The position numbers and the translations under genes were made by a program. Shown one piece after another: positions 11,276-24,798 of a stretch of 64,000 nucleotides of DNA. Origin of the DNA: Nageia nagi (taxonomy: Eukaryota; Pinophyta); assembly GCA_050084985.1 (NCBI GenBank), contig JBITNC010000001.1, positions 11,656,001-11,720,000 on the forward strand, given 5' to 3'. The notes under the pieces are model-generated. The model had not been told where the DNA came from. It did no database searches and saw only the letters and a program-made list of their open reading frames with translations. Position 1 is the stretch's first letter; the number at the start of each line of letters is the position of its first letter.

Positions 11276-11929
11276 CTATTGATCCAAAATTACAATAGCT
11301 CCATGAAGTGATTAATGAACTTAAAGATAAACACTCAACAATTCTTGCACAACATGAATAACTCAAATAGGAAACCATTGTTCACTAGCAATCTATCCAA
11401 AAATAGGTAGAGGAACATAGTTCATGGCTTCAAGTACCCAAGGGTAAATATACTCCTCTTGTTATTGACATTGCTAAACAATATAAAGTTAAAGAAGAAA
11501 AGCTAAATGAGAATTTTGAAGAAGAAAGGCATAAATAACAAAAAAGCCTCAATATACGCATTAGAGGGTTATCTGCATGAGATAATCCTTTAAAGATATT
11601 TTAGTATCTCATTCATTCTATCTTGAGGCTACCCAACATCCTATTGTTCATGCCTATCCAATAAAATATTCTTCTTTGATTTCTCATTTTCCCTTAGTTG
11701 AACATAAGCTCTCTATATATTCATCAATGAGGACCTCACTTAGATGCAATCATAGGAGTTAACCTCAGCTAGAAAGAAAGTTGTGGAGGCTTGGAAGTTG
11801 GGTAAATGGGTTTTTATTAAAAATTTTCAATCTTGGGTTAGAAAATCCCCCCTTTGGATTGGTTGAAGCCTTGGCCTCCATTTTCTATGGCCAAATGATG
11901 CTCTATGGGGGACCCTTCATAACTCTCTA

Positions 11930-12690
11930 CACTTACATTATTAGTGTGGAATTATAATGGGATGTTTTGATCTTCTCTTGGATCAGTTTATAATATCATC
12001 CATAAATATGACTTCATACTCTTTTTTGATATGTATGAAAGCTCTATGAAGGGGTTCCCTCCCTTATTAGGATTCACCTAGATCTCTACCTACAAGACTT
12101 ATTTCCATTTAATTTTAGTAGCCAAGGACCGAGAGGGGTGGAATTCTTTATTAGAGATCATTTGTTTTCTAGATTTCACATTTATGGCATTAAAACTCAA
12201 TTATGCTACATTTGGATTTCATTAGCAAGGACTTCACCCCTTAGGAGAATTTATATTTCTATTTGTTACTTCCCTCTAAAAGCTTCAAGTTATGTTATTT
12301 AGGAAATAGAGGAGTCCTCATATCTTGACCTCTTTCCTGAGATCACCAAATATTCTACCTAGGGGGAGATTATATTGTTGGGGACTTCAATGGTAAGATA
12401 GGGAACCTATAGATATAGTATTTTGATAGCATTACTAATACACTACAAATTTAGACATTATACCAACCATTATCACTCCAAAAAGACTTTACTAATCTCA
12501 TGCCCCCCACATGCTATAGGAGATTCCTTCTTAAGCTCAATGAGAACTATGAAATTTTAATTCTTAATAGTATTACTCAATTACCTTAGTATCAACACTA
12601 CACTTGTCTCCCACATGCAAGAGTTATGAGTGTTTTAGATTACATTCTCTTTGGTACTACTCTCATCCCACAACTCCTTTCCTTCTCTAT
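11930..12690 (+). pseudogene. LINE endonuclease-domain remnant
   Basis: Motifs seen in order are VWNYNGM (start of an APE-type endonuclease), REGVEFF-like residues near 12135, YIVGDFNGKIGN (12370-12405, the GDFN box with the catalytic aspartate and asparagine) and VMSVLDYILFG (12625-12655, matching the S-R-I-D-Y/F box with the arginine lost). The enzyme would nick target DNA to prime reverse transcription. Frames are broken between motifs. Confidence 0.65.
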
Positions 12691-13649
12691 CAGACCTTGA
12701 ATTCTATTAGTTAACCATGCCCACCTCACCTTCTCTCTTTTAAAACATATTCCATATCCCAGCTTGCTAACACTCCCATTCCTAGAGCCCCTTGCCTATC
12801 CATCCTATTTAACTCAGAGTTTGACCCACTCTATAATACCATCCTATAACAAAAATGCCTCGCTTTACCCTCCCCCCCATTGGTAGAGGATCAAACCTCC
12901 TTTCTTCTACTTCCCTCTACTCAATGGTCCTTCATGCCTTTCCTATAAATGGAGCCCACCCCTTCATTTTCACCACCCAAGCCATGGTTATATGAATCCT
13001 TGGTTCAATCATGAGTGCAAGGATTCCCATCATCACCTTTATCAATCCATGGTTTACGACCCTATATCCACCTTTATTATCATGCTCCATTGATCCTACT
13101 GCATATCATTAAGACTAAGAAACATCACTTCTCATCCAAAAGGAGAATTGAGATCATCTCTTCCCTTCATTCTAACCTAAAATCTTTTTGGTGCTCCTTA
13201 TTACTTAAAAATACCTCAAAAATTCCATTTTTTCCATGCCTAGAAGGAGTATGCTTCTCACCTCTAAAATTTTGGTAAACATCCACCACTCACTCCTATC
13301 CACCATCCCCTCACCTTAGAATTTTTCTCATCCCCCCTCATCCATTCTTCCATTCAAAAATTAAACTCGAGGAAGGTCATGGACATTGAAGATCTTCAAG
13401 CTAAATTCCTTAAGAATGCCATCCTCACCCTCCCCTCCATCCTCATGTAACTCTTCAACAATGTTATTTTCTATAATTTCCCTTCTTCTTGGAATTCCAA
13501 CATCATTCCCCCATCTTTAAGATGATGACCCTGATGACCCAATTAATTATCATATAATCATGATTGGCCACACCTAGTCAAATTGTATGCCACAATCTTG
13601 GAGGGTTATCTCTCTTGGATGGCTAACTCTTGGAGATTTTGAGCTATGG

Positions 13650-14330
13650 GATAGGCTAGATTTTATAGAGTATACCATTGCTTTGATTATATTTTCACAC
13701 TTAGGGTTATTATCAAGGAAGCTAGATTTTAGAAGTCTCCAATATTCTATTATTTTATAGACTTCAAGAAAGCCTTTAATATTGTTCCTTGACCAGACTC
13801 ATGGAGTGGATGAGGTTTAATGGCTATCTTAACTTTATATGATATTCTTTTAGGGCTAAGTGTGCACCTTAGATGGACTCTTTGATAGTGTTATTAGCAC
13901 CATAGGGATGAAACACAGTTGCCCTCACTCTTAGAATTTGTTTGGGTTATATATAGATGAGTTGGAGTCCTTTATCCTTGAGATCATAGGGTTGAGTATG
14001 GATTCCTTCTTCATGGTAGTAGTGATAACATCATATTTCTATTGCACTTAGTTGAGAGTTTACAGGTTTTGCTCGATGCTCTCAATAGGTTCAATGCTAG
14101 GTAGGAGTTGATAGTGAACCTTAGCAAGACTAAGGTTGTGGTATTTAATATTTTAATGATCATAGTGGATCAAACATGGCTTATATTTTGTGGTAGTAGT
14201 ATAGAGACTACCTTCTCTTATATGTACTTGGGAATGCTCTTTTTGGGTCCCATATTCTCCATGAAGTCAACAACATCATATAGAGTTCATCAAGGGTATG
14301 AGGCCTTGTCCACTTTGGAGAGGTAGTACT
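13650..14330 (+). pseudogene. LINE reverse transcriptase remnant
   Basis: Translation gives FIDFKKAFNIVP (13757-13792), the LINE RT motif with D-x-x-K-A-F-D altered to N. It then gives LYIDELESF (13950s) and VNLSKTKVVVFN (14112-14155), the motif after the catalytic FADD box. The FADD box itself is not legible. Multiple in-frame stops. Confidence 0.6.
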
Positions 14331-15719
14331 TCCAGTTACACTTTTAGGATGTTCTATCCAAGCTAAAGTTATTCCATACCTTATTCATACCTGCAATCTT
14401 GTATGGAATAGGTGTTTAGGGACCCAACTTATTGGTACTAACTAGAAGTTGATAGAGAGGCTCTTGATCACCTTCATGTCATGCTTCATTCATAGTAAGA
14501 GGACATTCTCACACCTTATTATCCTTGCAATTTTGGATGCTAGCCTCTTCTAGTTTGGGTCATTCGCTTACATAGTCTTCTTTCATTAACATATTAAGAG
14601 TTTATCTACTCATGGGAGTGATAAACTCTTAGTTAGAGCCCTATATTCCTTGATCAACTTATCCACCTAGGGTTTCCATTGATGCTAGTTCATTGAGGTC
14701 TTTGAGATACTTTCAAGATTTGGTTTCTCATCAAATAGCCTACCTTCACCTCCTACAGGTTCACCACAAACATCAACAACCTCCTTCATAATAATGTATG
14801 ATATTCTCTATAATATTATATTTAATTTACTTGGGTGTCTCCCCCATAGTTGGTAACATCCAAACTAGACCATGATGCTCATCATTACCTCTAGTTAGAT
14901 AAGGGGCTGATCTAGCCACCTAGATACATCATCTTACATCTTCCTCTTGGCTTGATATTAGCCATTGCTCAATTTTGAGTATGTTCACATAAGTTGAGGA
15001 TCAAGATAGACCACCACATATACATATACCTTTGATCTTATCATCTTTGCTCTTTTAAGATTGAGTTCAAGACCCATTTCATTTTTTGATGCTTGGTTTA
15101 CTATGACATCTATGGATGCTATTATTTCCTTTTTTAAGACTCATAAAGCTCTTTGATCACATTCATTCATTATATTGATCATCAATTTTTGGTTCTATAC
15201 TTTCAAAAGGCCCTCCTCTTATGATGATGACTTCTAACTTAGGATCAACAACCACCTAGGGATTGACTCATCACATCCTTTTTTCATGCATCTTCTCCTT
15301 AGTGAGCTTGTAGGAGATACTAGGAGGAGCACTTGTATCACCATGCTAGACTAAGAGATGTATATAGAGCATTTAGGATCCTTCACTGATGCATTGAATC
15401 ACATCCTTCTTCTCCTCTAGTAGTAGTATCATAGACACATCCCATAGTGTTCATGCCTAAGCTCTCCTTTGAGTAGAGAGTACCACCATATGCTCCCTAG
15501 TGAGGTCTAGAGCAGCATTCCCTAGGGATCCTTAGTTTTTCTAACCCTCCTTTCTTTTATGATTAGGATTCTCTTTTATGATTATATTTATTTATTCTTT
15601 TATGTTTCTTTTTTGCAGATGCACCCATTAGGGGCTTACTAGCTTCATTTACATGATTGTACTTTCTAGTCCTATTGATCACTTTTGATAATCCAAGGAC
15701 ATTAATATACTTTCTTTCT
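14331..15719 (+). other. 3' part of the LINE, no clear motif
   Basis: Continuation of the same decayed insertion. I see no recognisable domain and no long frame. It ends near a tttctttctttcttt run at about 15710-15728, where R resumes. Confidence 0.4.
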
Positions 15720-15720
15720 T

Positions 15721-15871
15721 TCTTTCTTTATTGTCTTCATATTTTTTCTTGCTTTATACAATTTCTCAAGCATCAAGAGGTACATATTTTATGGCATTCA
15801 TATTGTTGTTATAGGTTGGCACAACATCAATGCTACACATCTTTATGTTGAAGATCTTGTATTCTCATATT
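15721..15871 (-). repeat. repeat family R, copy 1, second segment
   Basis: Matches 23135-23290 of R copy 2 (attgtcttcatatt, agaggtacatatttt, ataggttggcacaac, ttctcatatt). It ends in atatt, the 5-bp target duplicate beside the TRIM-like element. Confidence 0.7.
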
Positions 15872-16464
15872 TGTTTGGATTCTAAGTATTATATTTAAAT
15901 TTGAGAGAAAACTATTCTAACATATAATAGAGAATAATATTATACTAGATAGAATAAGATCATGCATGGAAAAGAGAAAAACATAAAATATTAAGGTTCA
16001 CCCAAACTTAGGCTACATCCTCCAAGAAATCTTTTATTGTATTACAAACCAATACAATACACAACCATGAAGGAATACAAATTCTTAGCTTCATATATAT
16101 AATCTCTTTATGGTTTACCAAGATGCCTCATCATGTTTCTCCTCCAAATGATCTCTTCACCAAGCTCTAACTCTCTCCACCAAGATCTTTTCCATCCTAC
16201 TATAGACTCTCCCTATAGCAACTGGGCTGTTAGCCCCTTTTACCTTAATAGCCACATTGGATTTTCCACAAAACCAACTCCATCATCACTATAGAGGTAT
16301 TACATAAATAGAGAAATATTAGTTAAATACATCCATCATATCTACACACTAATAATATAAACAGAGGATATCTAAAGCTAATATTAGAACAAAAGTAATA
16401 CATGCAATATAAGGTAATACATGCAATCATTAGATATATAGATCAGACTCCACTAAACCTAACA
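15872..16464 (-). repeat. TRIM-like element 3' LTR
   Basis: Pairs with 17175-17765 (shared agatcatgcatgga, tttattgtattacaaaccaa, gaggtattacataaatagag). Right end taaca next to the polypurine tract. Confidence 0.85.
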
Positions 16465-17174
16465 ATCTCCCACTTGGATACTAATCCATGAAAACTCTTC
16501 TACTACTGCAACTATTGAAGAAGAATCTTCAACCACTTAATGAAAGCACCTTCTCCATAACAACTCCATCACTACTGCAATCCGTTTAAGAAATCTCTTC
16601 AACTAAACAAGGGATGTTAACCCCTCCAAACTATTGTATCCTTTCTCTACACCACCACTAGTATCAACCATGTCCACTTTTTTTTGTGACCACCAAGTAA
16701 CACACAATCTACCTTATCACTACTATGTTATATTTCAACATACACAATCACCCATGTATCATGATGATACAACCATCATCATATTAAAAAAAAAATACAT
16801 GCAACAAGATCTATGCCATGTCCAACCCTTGGATAATCCTTTTCTTCATTACTCTTTCTACTTTATCAATATTTGATCTTCTATAGTAAAAAATAATATA
16901 TTATAAATATCCTTTCCAATCCAAGCTACATCCAAAAATCTAGAAGAGATAGAGTAAAGAGGAATGGCCAACTATTTCTTATTGCATATCTCAAACCTTT
17001 TAGAGTTTTTAATACAAGCTTAAACTAAGTTGCCTATACTAGTAATATCCAAAAAGTAATAATGACCATGCAATCCTCCTTCACCTTCCAAACAATTTCC
17101 ACACTAAGATATCCTTCTTCTTTCATGCTCTCACTCAACCTTGAATCATTAACACATGATCTGATACTAGTTAT
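16465..17174 (-). other. non-coding interior of the TRIM-like element
   Basis: About 710 bp with no protein motif on either strand. The short frame at 16634 is not supported by any similarity. It carries the polypurine tract at its left edge and the primer site at its right edge. Confidence 0.7.
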
Positions 17175-17765
17175 TGATATTTGAGGAATTAGATTCAAAG
17201 GTGAGAGCTAAATTTTTAAATATATAATATGGAATAATATTAGAATATATAGAAGAAGATCATGCATGGATAAGAGAAATATACAAAATATTGAGGTTTA
17301 CCCAAACTTGGGATACATCCTCCAATATATCATTTATTGTATTACAAACCAATGCAATACACAAACATGAAGGAATATAAATTCTTAGCTTCATAGCTAT
17401 AATCTCCTTCTAGTTCATCAAGATGCCTCACCATGTTTCTCCTCCAACTGAGATCTTCACCAAGCTTAAACTCTCTTCACTAATAGCTCTTCCATACTAC
17501 TACAAACTCTCCCTTATAGCAATCGAGCCTTCAGCCCCTTTCGCCTTAACAACCATATTGGCTTTTACATAAAGCTAGCTCCATCCTCACTACAGAGGTA
17601 TTACATAAATAGAGAAATCTTGGTTACATGCATTTGTTAGATATAAACACTAATAATAGCAATGGAGGATATCTAAAGCTAATATTAGAACAAAAGTAAT
17701 ACATGTAATACAAGGTAATACATGCAACAATCAAATATACAAATCAAATTCCATTGAAGCTAACA
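17175..17765 (-). repeat. TRIM-like element 5' LTR
   Basis: Partner of 15872-16464, ending in gctaaca and followed by the duplicated atatt. It is clearly diverged from its partner by substitutions and small indels, so the insertion is not recent. Confidence 0.85.
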
Positions 17766-19337
17766 ATATTGAAATAAAGAATAAAAAAAGCAAAGTTTTA
17801 AGCTTCATATCTTATTATTATATCAATGATAGCTTCACTATTTTTAGTAACAAAATATTCCAATATATCATCATGAATCATTAATTCATTTACATATATA
17901 GTATTTTAGAAGGTATAACATAAAGATAACCAAACTTTTCATATGTATCAACATAATCACTTAGATTAATACTTTCAAACTCATCTTCAACAACGTCATT
18001 CTAAAACCTATTATGTGGTTGACCAATAAGACTCATTTAAGAAATAGAATTAGTCAAATCATAATCATTTTCTTCATCACTTGTAATTCTATCATTAGGA
18101 TCAAGTTCATGGACTTATTCATGTAAGTTAGGGTTTAGCCTATTACTTCTTTTAATTTCATCCAAATGAACTTTTAGAAACCCTAGGTCATTCCTCAAGA
18201 TTAAAAATGACCTTTTGAATTAAAATGGAACACATCTTAGTATTATAATTTTGACAAGCTACTATTCTAAAGACTTCTAGTAAGGGAAGGAATAGTAGTG
18301 TAAAAAGAATCATGACTCCTAAAGAAGGATGCTCTAGAAGAGATTTCTAGGTGTGTAAGAAATATCAAGTTCATTAATATGTAGATCCTAAATTATGAAA
18401 TCAATGAAGAAATACAATAATTATAAGTTTACAAAAAGGATTACACTTACTCAATTATACAATGATTAATATATGAAAAGTGTGCACTTGAAATGATAGA
18501 AGAGTTATGCATAACTCTCAAAGTATGACACTAAAAAGTAGGGGATTAGACCAAATATGAGGTGAGCCTTTAATGATATTCTATTTTTTGGATCAACATT
18601 CATCACTCTCAAGATTTTATGCCCTAGATCATAAAGAATAATGGCATGGAAATTGTGGTTACAACCTTCTCTTATGGCATGGATGGCTTGAAACTTGCAA
18701 AGTTAGGAAGTACATAAGAGATAACAAGTAACAAAATCTTAGAGCATAATAGATTCTTAAACAAGTGGCATCTAGATACATTGAAAGTATGATTATATGG
18801 TACAACCAACTATCATATATATTTGATAGGGATGTCAACCTTCAACTTCTCCATTTATAACCTGCAAGGATATACAAAGAAGTGAAAGCCAAGTTATAGC
18901 AATTATATAATCTTTGTAATAGTCAAGATACCTGTAAATATAAATTATGGTTAATGATATCACATTGGGCCTAGCACATTATATTTCCTTATAATAACAC
19001 CATTATCTTGATATTTGTAATATTGCTTTTTTATTCCTTACAGAAGTCTAATATAATGATTCATCAAATAATTAATAAACCATTTTTAGGTGTCAATAGA
19101 TAGCATTCCTAAGAGATTTAGAGAGTTTCAACAATTTACAATTGGAATAATAGATGAGAAAACACTTTTAAAATATGTTGAAATAAGATGGATTTCGATG
19201 TACAAGCTTACATGCATAATTCTCACCAAATATTAGTACTTAACAAGTTTTATATATAAGTATCAAAGAGAGGTGAACATTAAAAACTATTTACTAGTTT
19301 ATTTGAAAGACTTTAAAATATTGCTCATATTAGCTAG
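17766..19337 (-). repeat. repeat family R, copy 1, third segment
   Basis: Aligns with 23292-24798 of R copy 2 (tagtaacaaaatattc, catatgtatcaacataatcacttagatt, ggttgaccaata, aagtatcaaagagaggtgaa). No coding frame. It probably represents LTR or leader sequence of an old gypsy-type element, because the gag remnant near 22140-22480 lies immediately beside R copy 2. Confidence 0.65.
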
Positions 19338-20830
19338 TATTATCCTTATATTGCACGAAATAAATTACTTGATAATAAAAGCTCAAAGAAAGTCTATTTA
19401 TATATGTGATGTTATAAATTTAAGAAAATGAGTTTTTTAATCATTTAAGATATCTAATTAATTAAAAATATGATAAAGGTACAATGTATTAGGATTTACA
19501 AGCAACTTCAAATGTCATATGCATAAGTTAATGGATAATACCAAATATGGTAATCTTCTATATACTTTCACATTGTAGATGACTATTTTAATGAGTACTA
19601 ATGCATGTAAATTAGCTATTATTTTAGTTTTTATCATGAATGTAGTTGATTAATTATTAAAATAAAATCTAGTTAATATAAGAGATTCTATTATGGTTAA
19701 GGATGATAAAAGTTAAGGCATCATAGCATTTTACCAAGAACATGAAGAAGTAATTAGAAAAAAAGTATAACATTTGGTAGGTTTAATATTTTTCATCTTG
19801 TTTTCTTATATAATTAGATGTTGCACATAGAAGTTTTTAAATTTTTTATAATATTAATGAAAGAAATTTAAAAAAATTAATTAAGAGCTCATACAAGTCT
19901 AACAAAACTTGTAAGATATAAAATTACAAATTCAAAAAGAAGATTAAAAAAGTTAAATATAGAAATACAAATATCAATTCAAAAATAGATTTATTTGTAA
20001 TCAAGAATTCATTTTTAGGTGTCTACAATCCTTATGTTGCATGAAATGAATTACTTGATAAAAAATATATCAAAGGAGGTCTATTTATATATGTGATGTT
20101 ATACATTTAAGAAAATGAGTTTGTTAATCATTTAAGATATCTAATTAATTAAAAAAATGATAAATGTACAATGAATTAGGATTTATAAGCAATTTCAAAT
20201 GTCAATATCCATAAGTTAGTGGATAATAGCAAACATGGTAATCCTCTATATATTTTATATGCTAGCTGACTATTTTAATGAGTACTAATGCATGTAAGTT
20301 AGCTATTATTCTAGTTTTCATCATGAATGTAGTTGATTAATGATTAAAAGAGAATTTTGTTAATATAAGGGATTCTATTATGGTCAAGGATGATAAAAGT
20401 TAGGAAATCATAGTGTTTTACTAAGAACATGAAGAAGTACTTAGAAAGAAAGTATAACATTGGGTAGGTTTAATATTTTTCATCTTGTTTTCATACATAA
20501 TTAGATGTTGCACATAGAAGATTTTAATTTTTTTTATAATATTAATTAAAGAACTTGAAAAAACTAATTAAGAGCTCATACAAGTCTAACAAAACTTGAA
20601 AGATATAAAATTTCAAACTTACAAAAACTTTAAAAAGTTAAATATAAAAATAAAAATACTAATTAAAAAATAGATTCTTTGCTAATAAAAAAATACTCAC
20701 TTGCATAAAATTTAGAGAAGAAAAATTCTACCTAAGACTTTAACAATAAAAAAATTAAAATATAATTAAATTAATGAATTCATTATAAATTATTATGATA
20801 CCAACTAGAATTGATTATTTTACAATTTGC
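19338..20830 (-). repeat. duplicated 0.7-kb block inside R copy 1
   Basis: 19338-20025 and 20026-20700 are direct copies (both with atatgtgatgttat, tgagtactaatgcatgtaa, gatgttgcacatagaag and caagtctaacaaaacttg). A third copy lies at 49440-50100. 20700-20830 continues in common with 50100-50255 up to gataccaactagaattgat. Non-coding. Confidence 0.75.
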
Positions 20831-22139
20831 ACTTATCTCTTTTTTCTTTTTAAATTTAAAATATTAGCGAGTTGATCCAATATTTTTTTATTCTTGTAAA
20901 TGTCGAGGTAAATGGTGCTATCTTCGATATCTAGATATTTGAAGTATTTAAATACAAAAATACTTATACTACCTGATTTGGGAATATTCATTTCAAGCAT
21001 AATGTTGATATAGAAATGAATACCACTTTTTATATTTTTTTATTCTGGGCAATGCATAGTCGTGGATGCCTTAGCTTTAGTAGGTATGACATTGATACTT
21101 TGAAATATTGGGAATTTTAAATAAAATTTGATGGGAAAAGTTTTAGAAGACACCCATAATCTTATTAAAATTAAGAGACAAAAAAATAAAGGATATAAAT
21201 GCAATTAAAATAGCAAAATAAAATGAAATATTATATAATGCAAAGTGAAGAAAAAATTATTTTAACCAATAATACAATATACCTAGGTTGCCTTGGGAAC
21301 CCACTTACACTTGGAAAATGCAAGGATTAAAATTGGTACCTTTTTGGGATTGCATTGCATGACATGGGCACCATGATGATAGATACTTACATTATGAAGG
21401 TTGTGCATATTTTTGGATCAAATATTATAGTTTCTTAGGGAAGCTTTATGATCTATGAAAGGTGACTATTTGCATTTTTTAGAGCTATAGTGTTAGAAAA
21501 ATAATATTAAAATATATTTTGTGTACTTACCATTCTAACGAACCCTTTAGGCTATTGAGTTTTTCTTGGAAAAGGATTGGTAAATATATCTAACTGACCA
21601 TTATCAAGGTGGGTGGGGTCAAAATCATCTTATTATTGTTTATCATCAATCCAAATAGCCTTTTGATCAATAAAATCATGTATAATATTTCTCAAAGTCC
21701 TACAATTTATGGTTAGATATCATGGTGTCCTATGATAGTTACAAAAATTTTAAATCTGTAATTTTTAGGAACACTATTTGGAAAATGATGTTGCACAATG
21801 GATGGAAGATCAGTAAGATCTATTTTCAATAAAATGTTAAGAATATTATCAACATTTTCATTCAATTTTTTAAACTTTCATTTTGGTGAAGTTGGATTTT
21901 TGTTAGCACTTATTGTTGTTGTTATTTGTTTTTGACTTGTGTAATGGTTTGCTTTTGTAGTATTCACCCTTTGAAGTTCTTTGTAGTTTTGGATAATAAA
22001 AGATTAATTTTTTAGTAATTTATCTATCATTTTTCCTAGTGGTACATTATCATGATCAATTAATTCCAACTTAAACTAAGTTAATAATGCAGCTAAAAAA
22101 GTCTCCTTTAAATCTTATTCAATAGAACTAACTCTATTT
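20831..22139. other. AT-rich region, no gene recognised
   Basis: Contains runs of A and T and no frame above about 60 codons. The position left of a minus-strand gag remnant suggests decayed gypsy interior, but I see no protease or polymerase motif. Confidence 0.4.
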
Positions 22140-22480
22140 GTACTTTTTTTTTCTATATTCGCAAAAAATCAATTTCATATTGATTACTTGCTTGTTTTGT
22201 TCTACACAAATCCTTAAATTGATATTTATCTTGCATATTATACTTGAAGTTACTTAAAAATTTAAGAACAAGATCTTCATATTAATTAAGTTTTATTAGA
22301 AAGACTAAAATACCATTTTAATGCATCATCTTTTAAACTAGTAGAAAATAATTTAGCAAGAATTTCATGATCATGAAAAAATTCAATAGCTTCCTCTTGA
22401 AATTTTCTAACATGCATCTTTAGATCTTGAGAACCATCAAATTTTGTAAATATAATGCTCTTTTTACAATTTAAGAATTT
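22140..22480 (-). pseudogene. gypsy gag (Retrotrans_gag) remnant
   Basis: Minus-strand translation contains FTKFDGSQDLKMHVRKF and LAKLFSTSLKDDALKWYFSL, the capsid core of plant gypsy gag (F-G-x-DP...A-W...L). After a one-base frame change it continues as NYEDLVLKFLSNFKYN. No open ORF remains. It lies directly downstream, in the minus direction, of R copy 2, which suggests R is the 5' part of this gypsy family. Confidence 0.65.
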
Positions 22481-22784
22481 ATAAGAAATTCTATCATTTA
22501 AAGGATGGTTTTTAAATAAAAATAGAAAATCATCATCTTCTTTATAATTTTTTTTTTTTCAATTCTCTCTTGAAGTTTTGAATTAGGATGGTTTACAATT
22601 ATTGAAGAGGACTGTACAATTGAAGGTTGAACTACAAGTTATTATACTATTGTGAGACTATAGGTTGTGAAATGGGAGGTAGAACTCTTGGCTTGATGAT
22701 TTTAGAGGTTGGAGGTGGGTTTTATATAGCAACATTACTAGTTTGGGGTGGAGGCATCTGATATACTTGTGCTTTTCATAATTT

Positions 22785-24798
22785 TATTTCTTTAAGCTTT
22801 ATGAAGGGACCAGTTCTATTTGTTCTTTATTCCTCTATATTTTCTAATAAGTCAAATAAGTAATTTATTTGTTGATCATTAGTAGCTTTTTGATAAATAA
22901 CATACTCTTGTTCATATATAAAGAGATCAATTTTTATATCATGCTCTTCCTAAGTTCAATTAGGATTATTTTCATAATTTTTATTAATTAAGGAAGCAAC
23001 TTCATCACCTACATTTTCTTATTTTTCAAATTCAATTAATATATTCTTACCTTTATCTTATTGAACACATTTAGGGACCATACCTATTTTAGGCTACTCA
23101 AGTGGTTTTGTTAGAGATTTGGAGGCATCTTTGTTGTCTTCATATTCATTATCACTTTGTATAGTTTTTGGAGCATTAAGAGGTACAACTTTCATGGCAT
23201 TCATACTAGTATTGTAGGTTGGTATGGTGTTAGTGTTATACATATTTATTACAAGAACCCTCCATTTTGAAGATCCTACATTCTCATATTTAAACAAAGA
23301 ATTAGAAAAAGAAAAGTTTCAAGTTTCATATCTAATATCTCATATCTTGTTAGGATATCGATGATAGCTTAAGTGTTTTTAGTAACAAAATATTCTAATC
23401 TATAATTATGAATCATTAATTCATTTATAGATCTAGTGTTAGAAGGTATAATGTCAAGATCACCAGACTTTTTCATATGTATCAACATAATCACTTAGAT
23501 TAATATTTTCAAAATCATATTCATAAAGTTCATTCTAAAACATATTAGGTGGTTGACCAATAATACTCATTTCAGAACTAGAATTAGTGGACTCATGATC
23601 ATTTTCTTCATCAATTGAAATTCTATCATTAGGATCAAGTTCATGGAATTATTCAAGTAAGTTAGGGTTTAACCTATTGTTTATTCTAATTTCATCAAAA
23701 TAAAACCTACTTTTAGAAACCCTATGTCATCTCTCAAAATTTAAAAGGACCTTTTGAATGAAAGTGGGACACAACCTAGTATTATCATTTTGATGAGCTA
23801 CTATTCTAAATACTTTAGGTAAGGGAAGGAATAGTAGTGTAAAAGGAATCATGAATCCTAAAGAAGGGATTGCTCTAGAAGAGATTTGTAGGTGTGTAAG
23901 AAATATCAATTTCATAAATATGTAGATCCTAAATCATGGAATCAATGAAGAAACATAATAATTATAAGTCTACCGAAAGGATTACACTTACACAATTATA
24001 TAATGATTACTATATGAAAAGTGTGCACCTTAAATTATGGAAGATATATAAACAACCCTTAAAGTATGACACTACAAAGTAGAGTAAAAGATTGAATCTT
24101 ATGTGAACCTTTAATGATATTCTATTTTTTGGATCAACATTCATTGCTCTCAAGAATGATGCCCTAGATCTTAAAGAATCATGGCATAGAAATCATTGTT
24201 ACAACATTCTCTTATGGCATGGATGCCTTGAAACCTACATAGTTAAGAACTGCATAAGAGATAAAAAGTAGTGAAATTTAAGAGCATAATAGATTCTCAA
24301 ATAGGTGGCATCTAGAGACACCAAAAGTATGATGATATACTACAATCACCTATCAGATAGATTTGATAGGGATGTTAACCTTCTACTTCTCTATTTATAA
24401 CTTGCAAGGAAATAGAAAGGAGTGAAAGCTAAGTTATAGGAATAATATAAACATAAATTATGGATAATGATATCACATTGGGCCTAGCACATGATATTTT
24501 TTGTAATAAAACCATTATCTTGATATTTATAATATTGCTTTTCATTCCTTAGAGAAGTCTAACAGAATGATTTATCAAATAACTAATAAATCATTTTTAG
24601 GCATCAACAAATAGGAGTCGTAAAATATTTAGAGAGTTTCAAAATTTTCAATAGGAATAACAAATGAAAAAAATACTTTTAAATATGTAAAAATAATATG
24701 GATTTCGATGTACAAGCCTACATATATAATTCTTGCCAAATATTAGTCCTTAATATGTTTTATATTTAAGTATCAAAGAGAGGTGAATAGGGAAAAAA
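22785..24798 (-). repeat. repeat family R, copy 2 (left part)
   Basis: Second copy of R, without the LINE and TRIM insertions found in copy 1, so it serves as the empty site for both. It was itself split at about 24798 by Gypsy B and resumes at 49432-50255. Small minus-strand frames (23094, 23727) have no support. Confidence 0.7.

Larger units (their letters stand above)
11276..15720 (+). mobile_element. decayed LINE (non-LTR) retrotransposon
   Basis: Plus-strand fragments in changing frames follow LINE order. Near 11290-11570 there is a charged, coiled-coil-like stretch and LNIRIRGL, as in ORF1 proteins. From about 11930 there is an endonuclease-like region, and from about 13650 to 14330 reverse transcriptase motifs. 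The element interrupts repeat R: R sequence stops at 11275 and resumes near 15720, judged against R copy 2. Stops and shifts are everywhere, so it is long dead. The exact ends, poly(A) tail and target duplication are not resolved. Confidence 0.65.
15872..17765 (-). mobile_element. TRIM-like non-autonomous LTR retrotransposon
   Basis: Two direct repeats of about 590 bp (15872-16464 and 17175-17765) flank only about 710 bp of non-coding DNA. A polypurine tract (reverse complement of atctcccacttgg) abuts the left LTR. A tRNA-Met-like primer site (reverse complement of gatctgatactag, 17158-17170) lies close to the right LTR. Together they show a minus-strand element. A 5-bp duplication, atatt, flanks it (15867-15871 and 17766-17770). 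Repeat R copy 2 at about 23290 has the uninterrupted target. It encodes no protein and would need enzymes from another copia element. Confidence 0.85.

Noticed and set aside
20790-20830. Primer binding site defining an LTR element in repeat R
   Set aside because: The minus strand reads TGGTATCATAAT, which matches a tRNA-Met site only in part, and I could not find paired LTRs; left as an open possibility.
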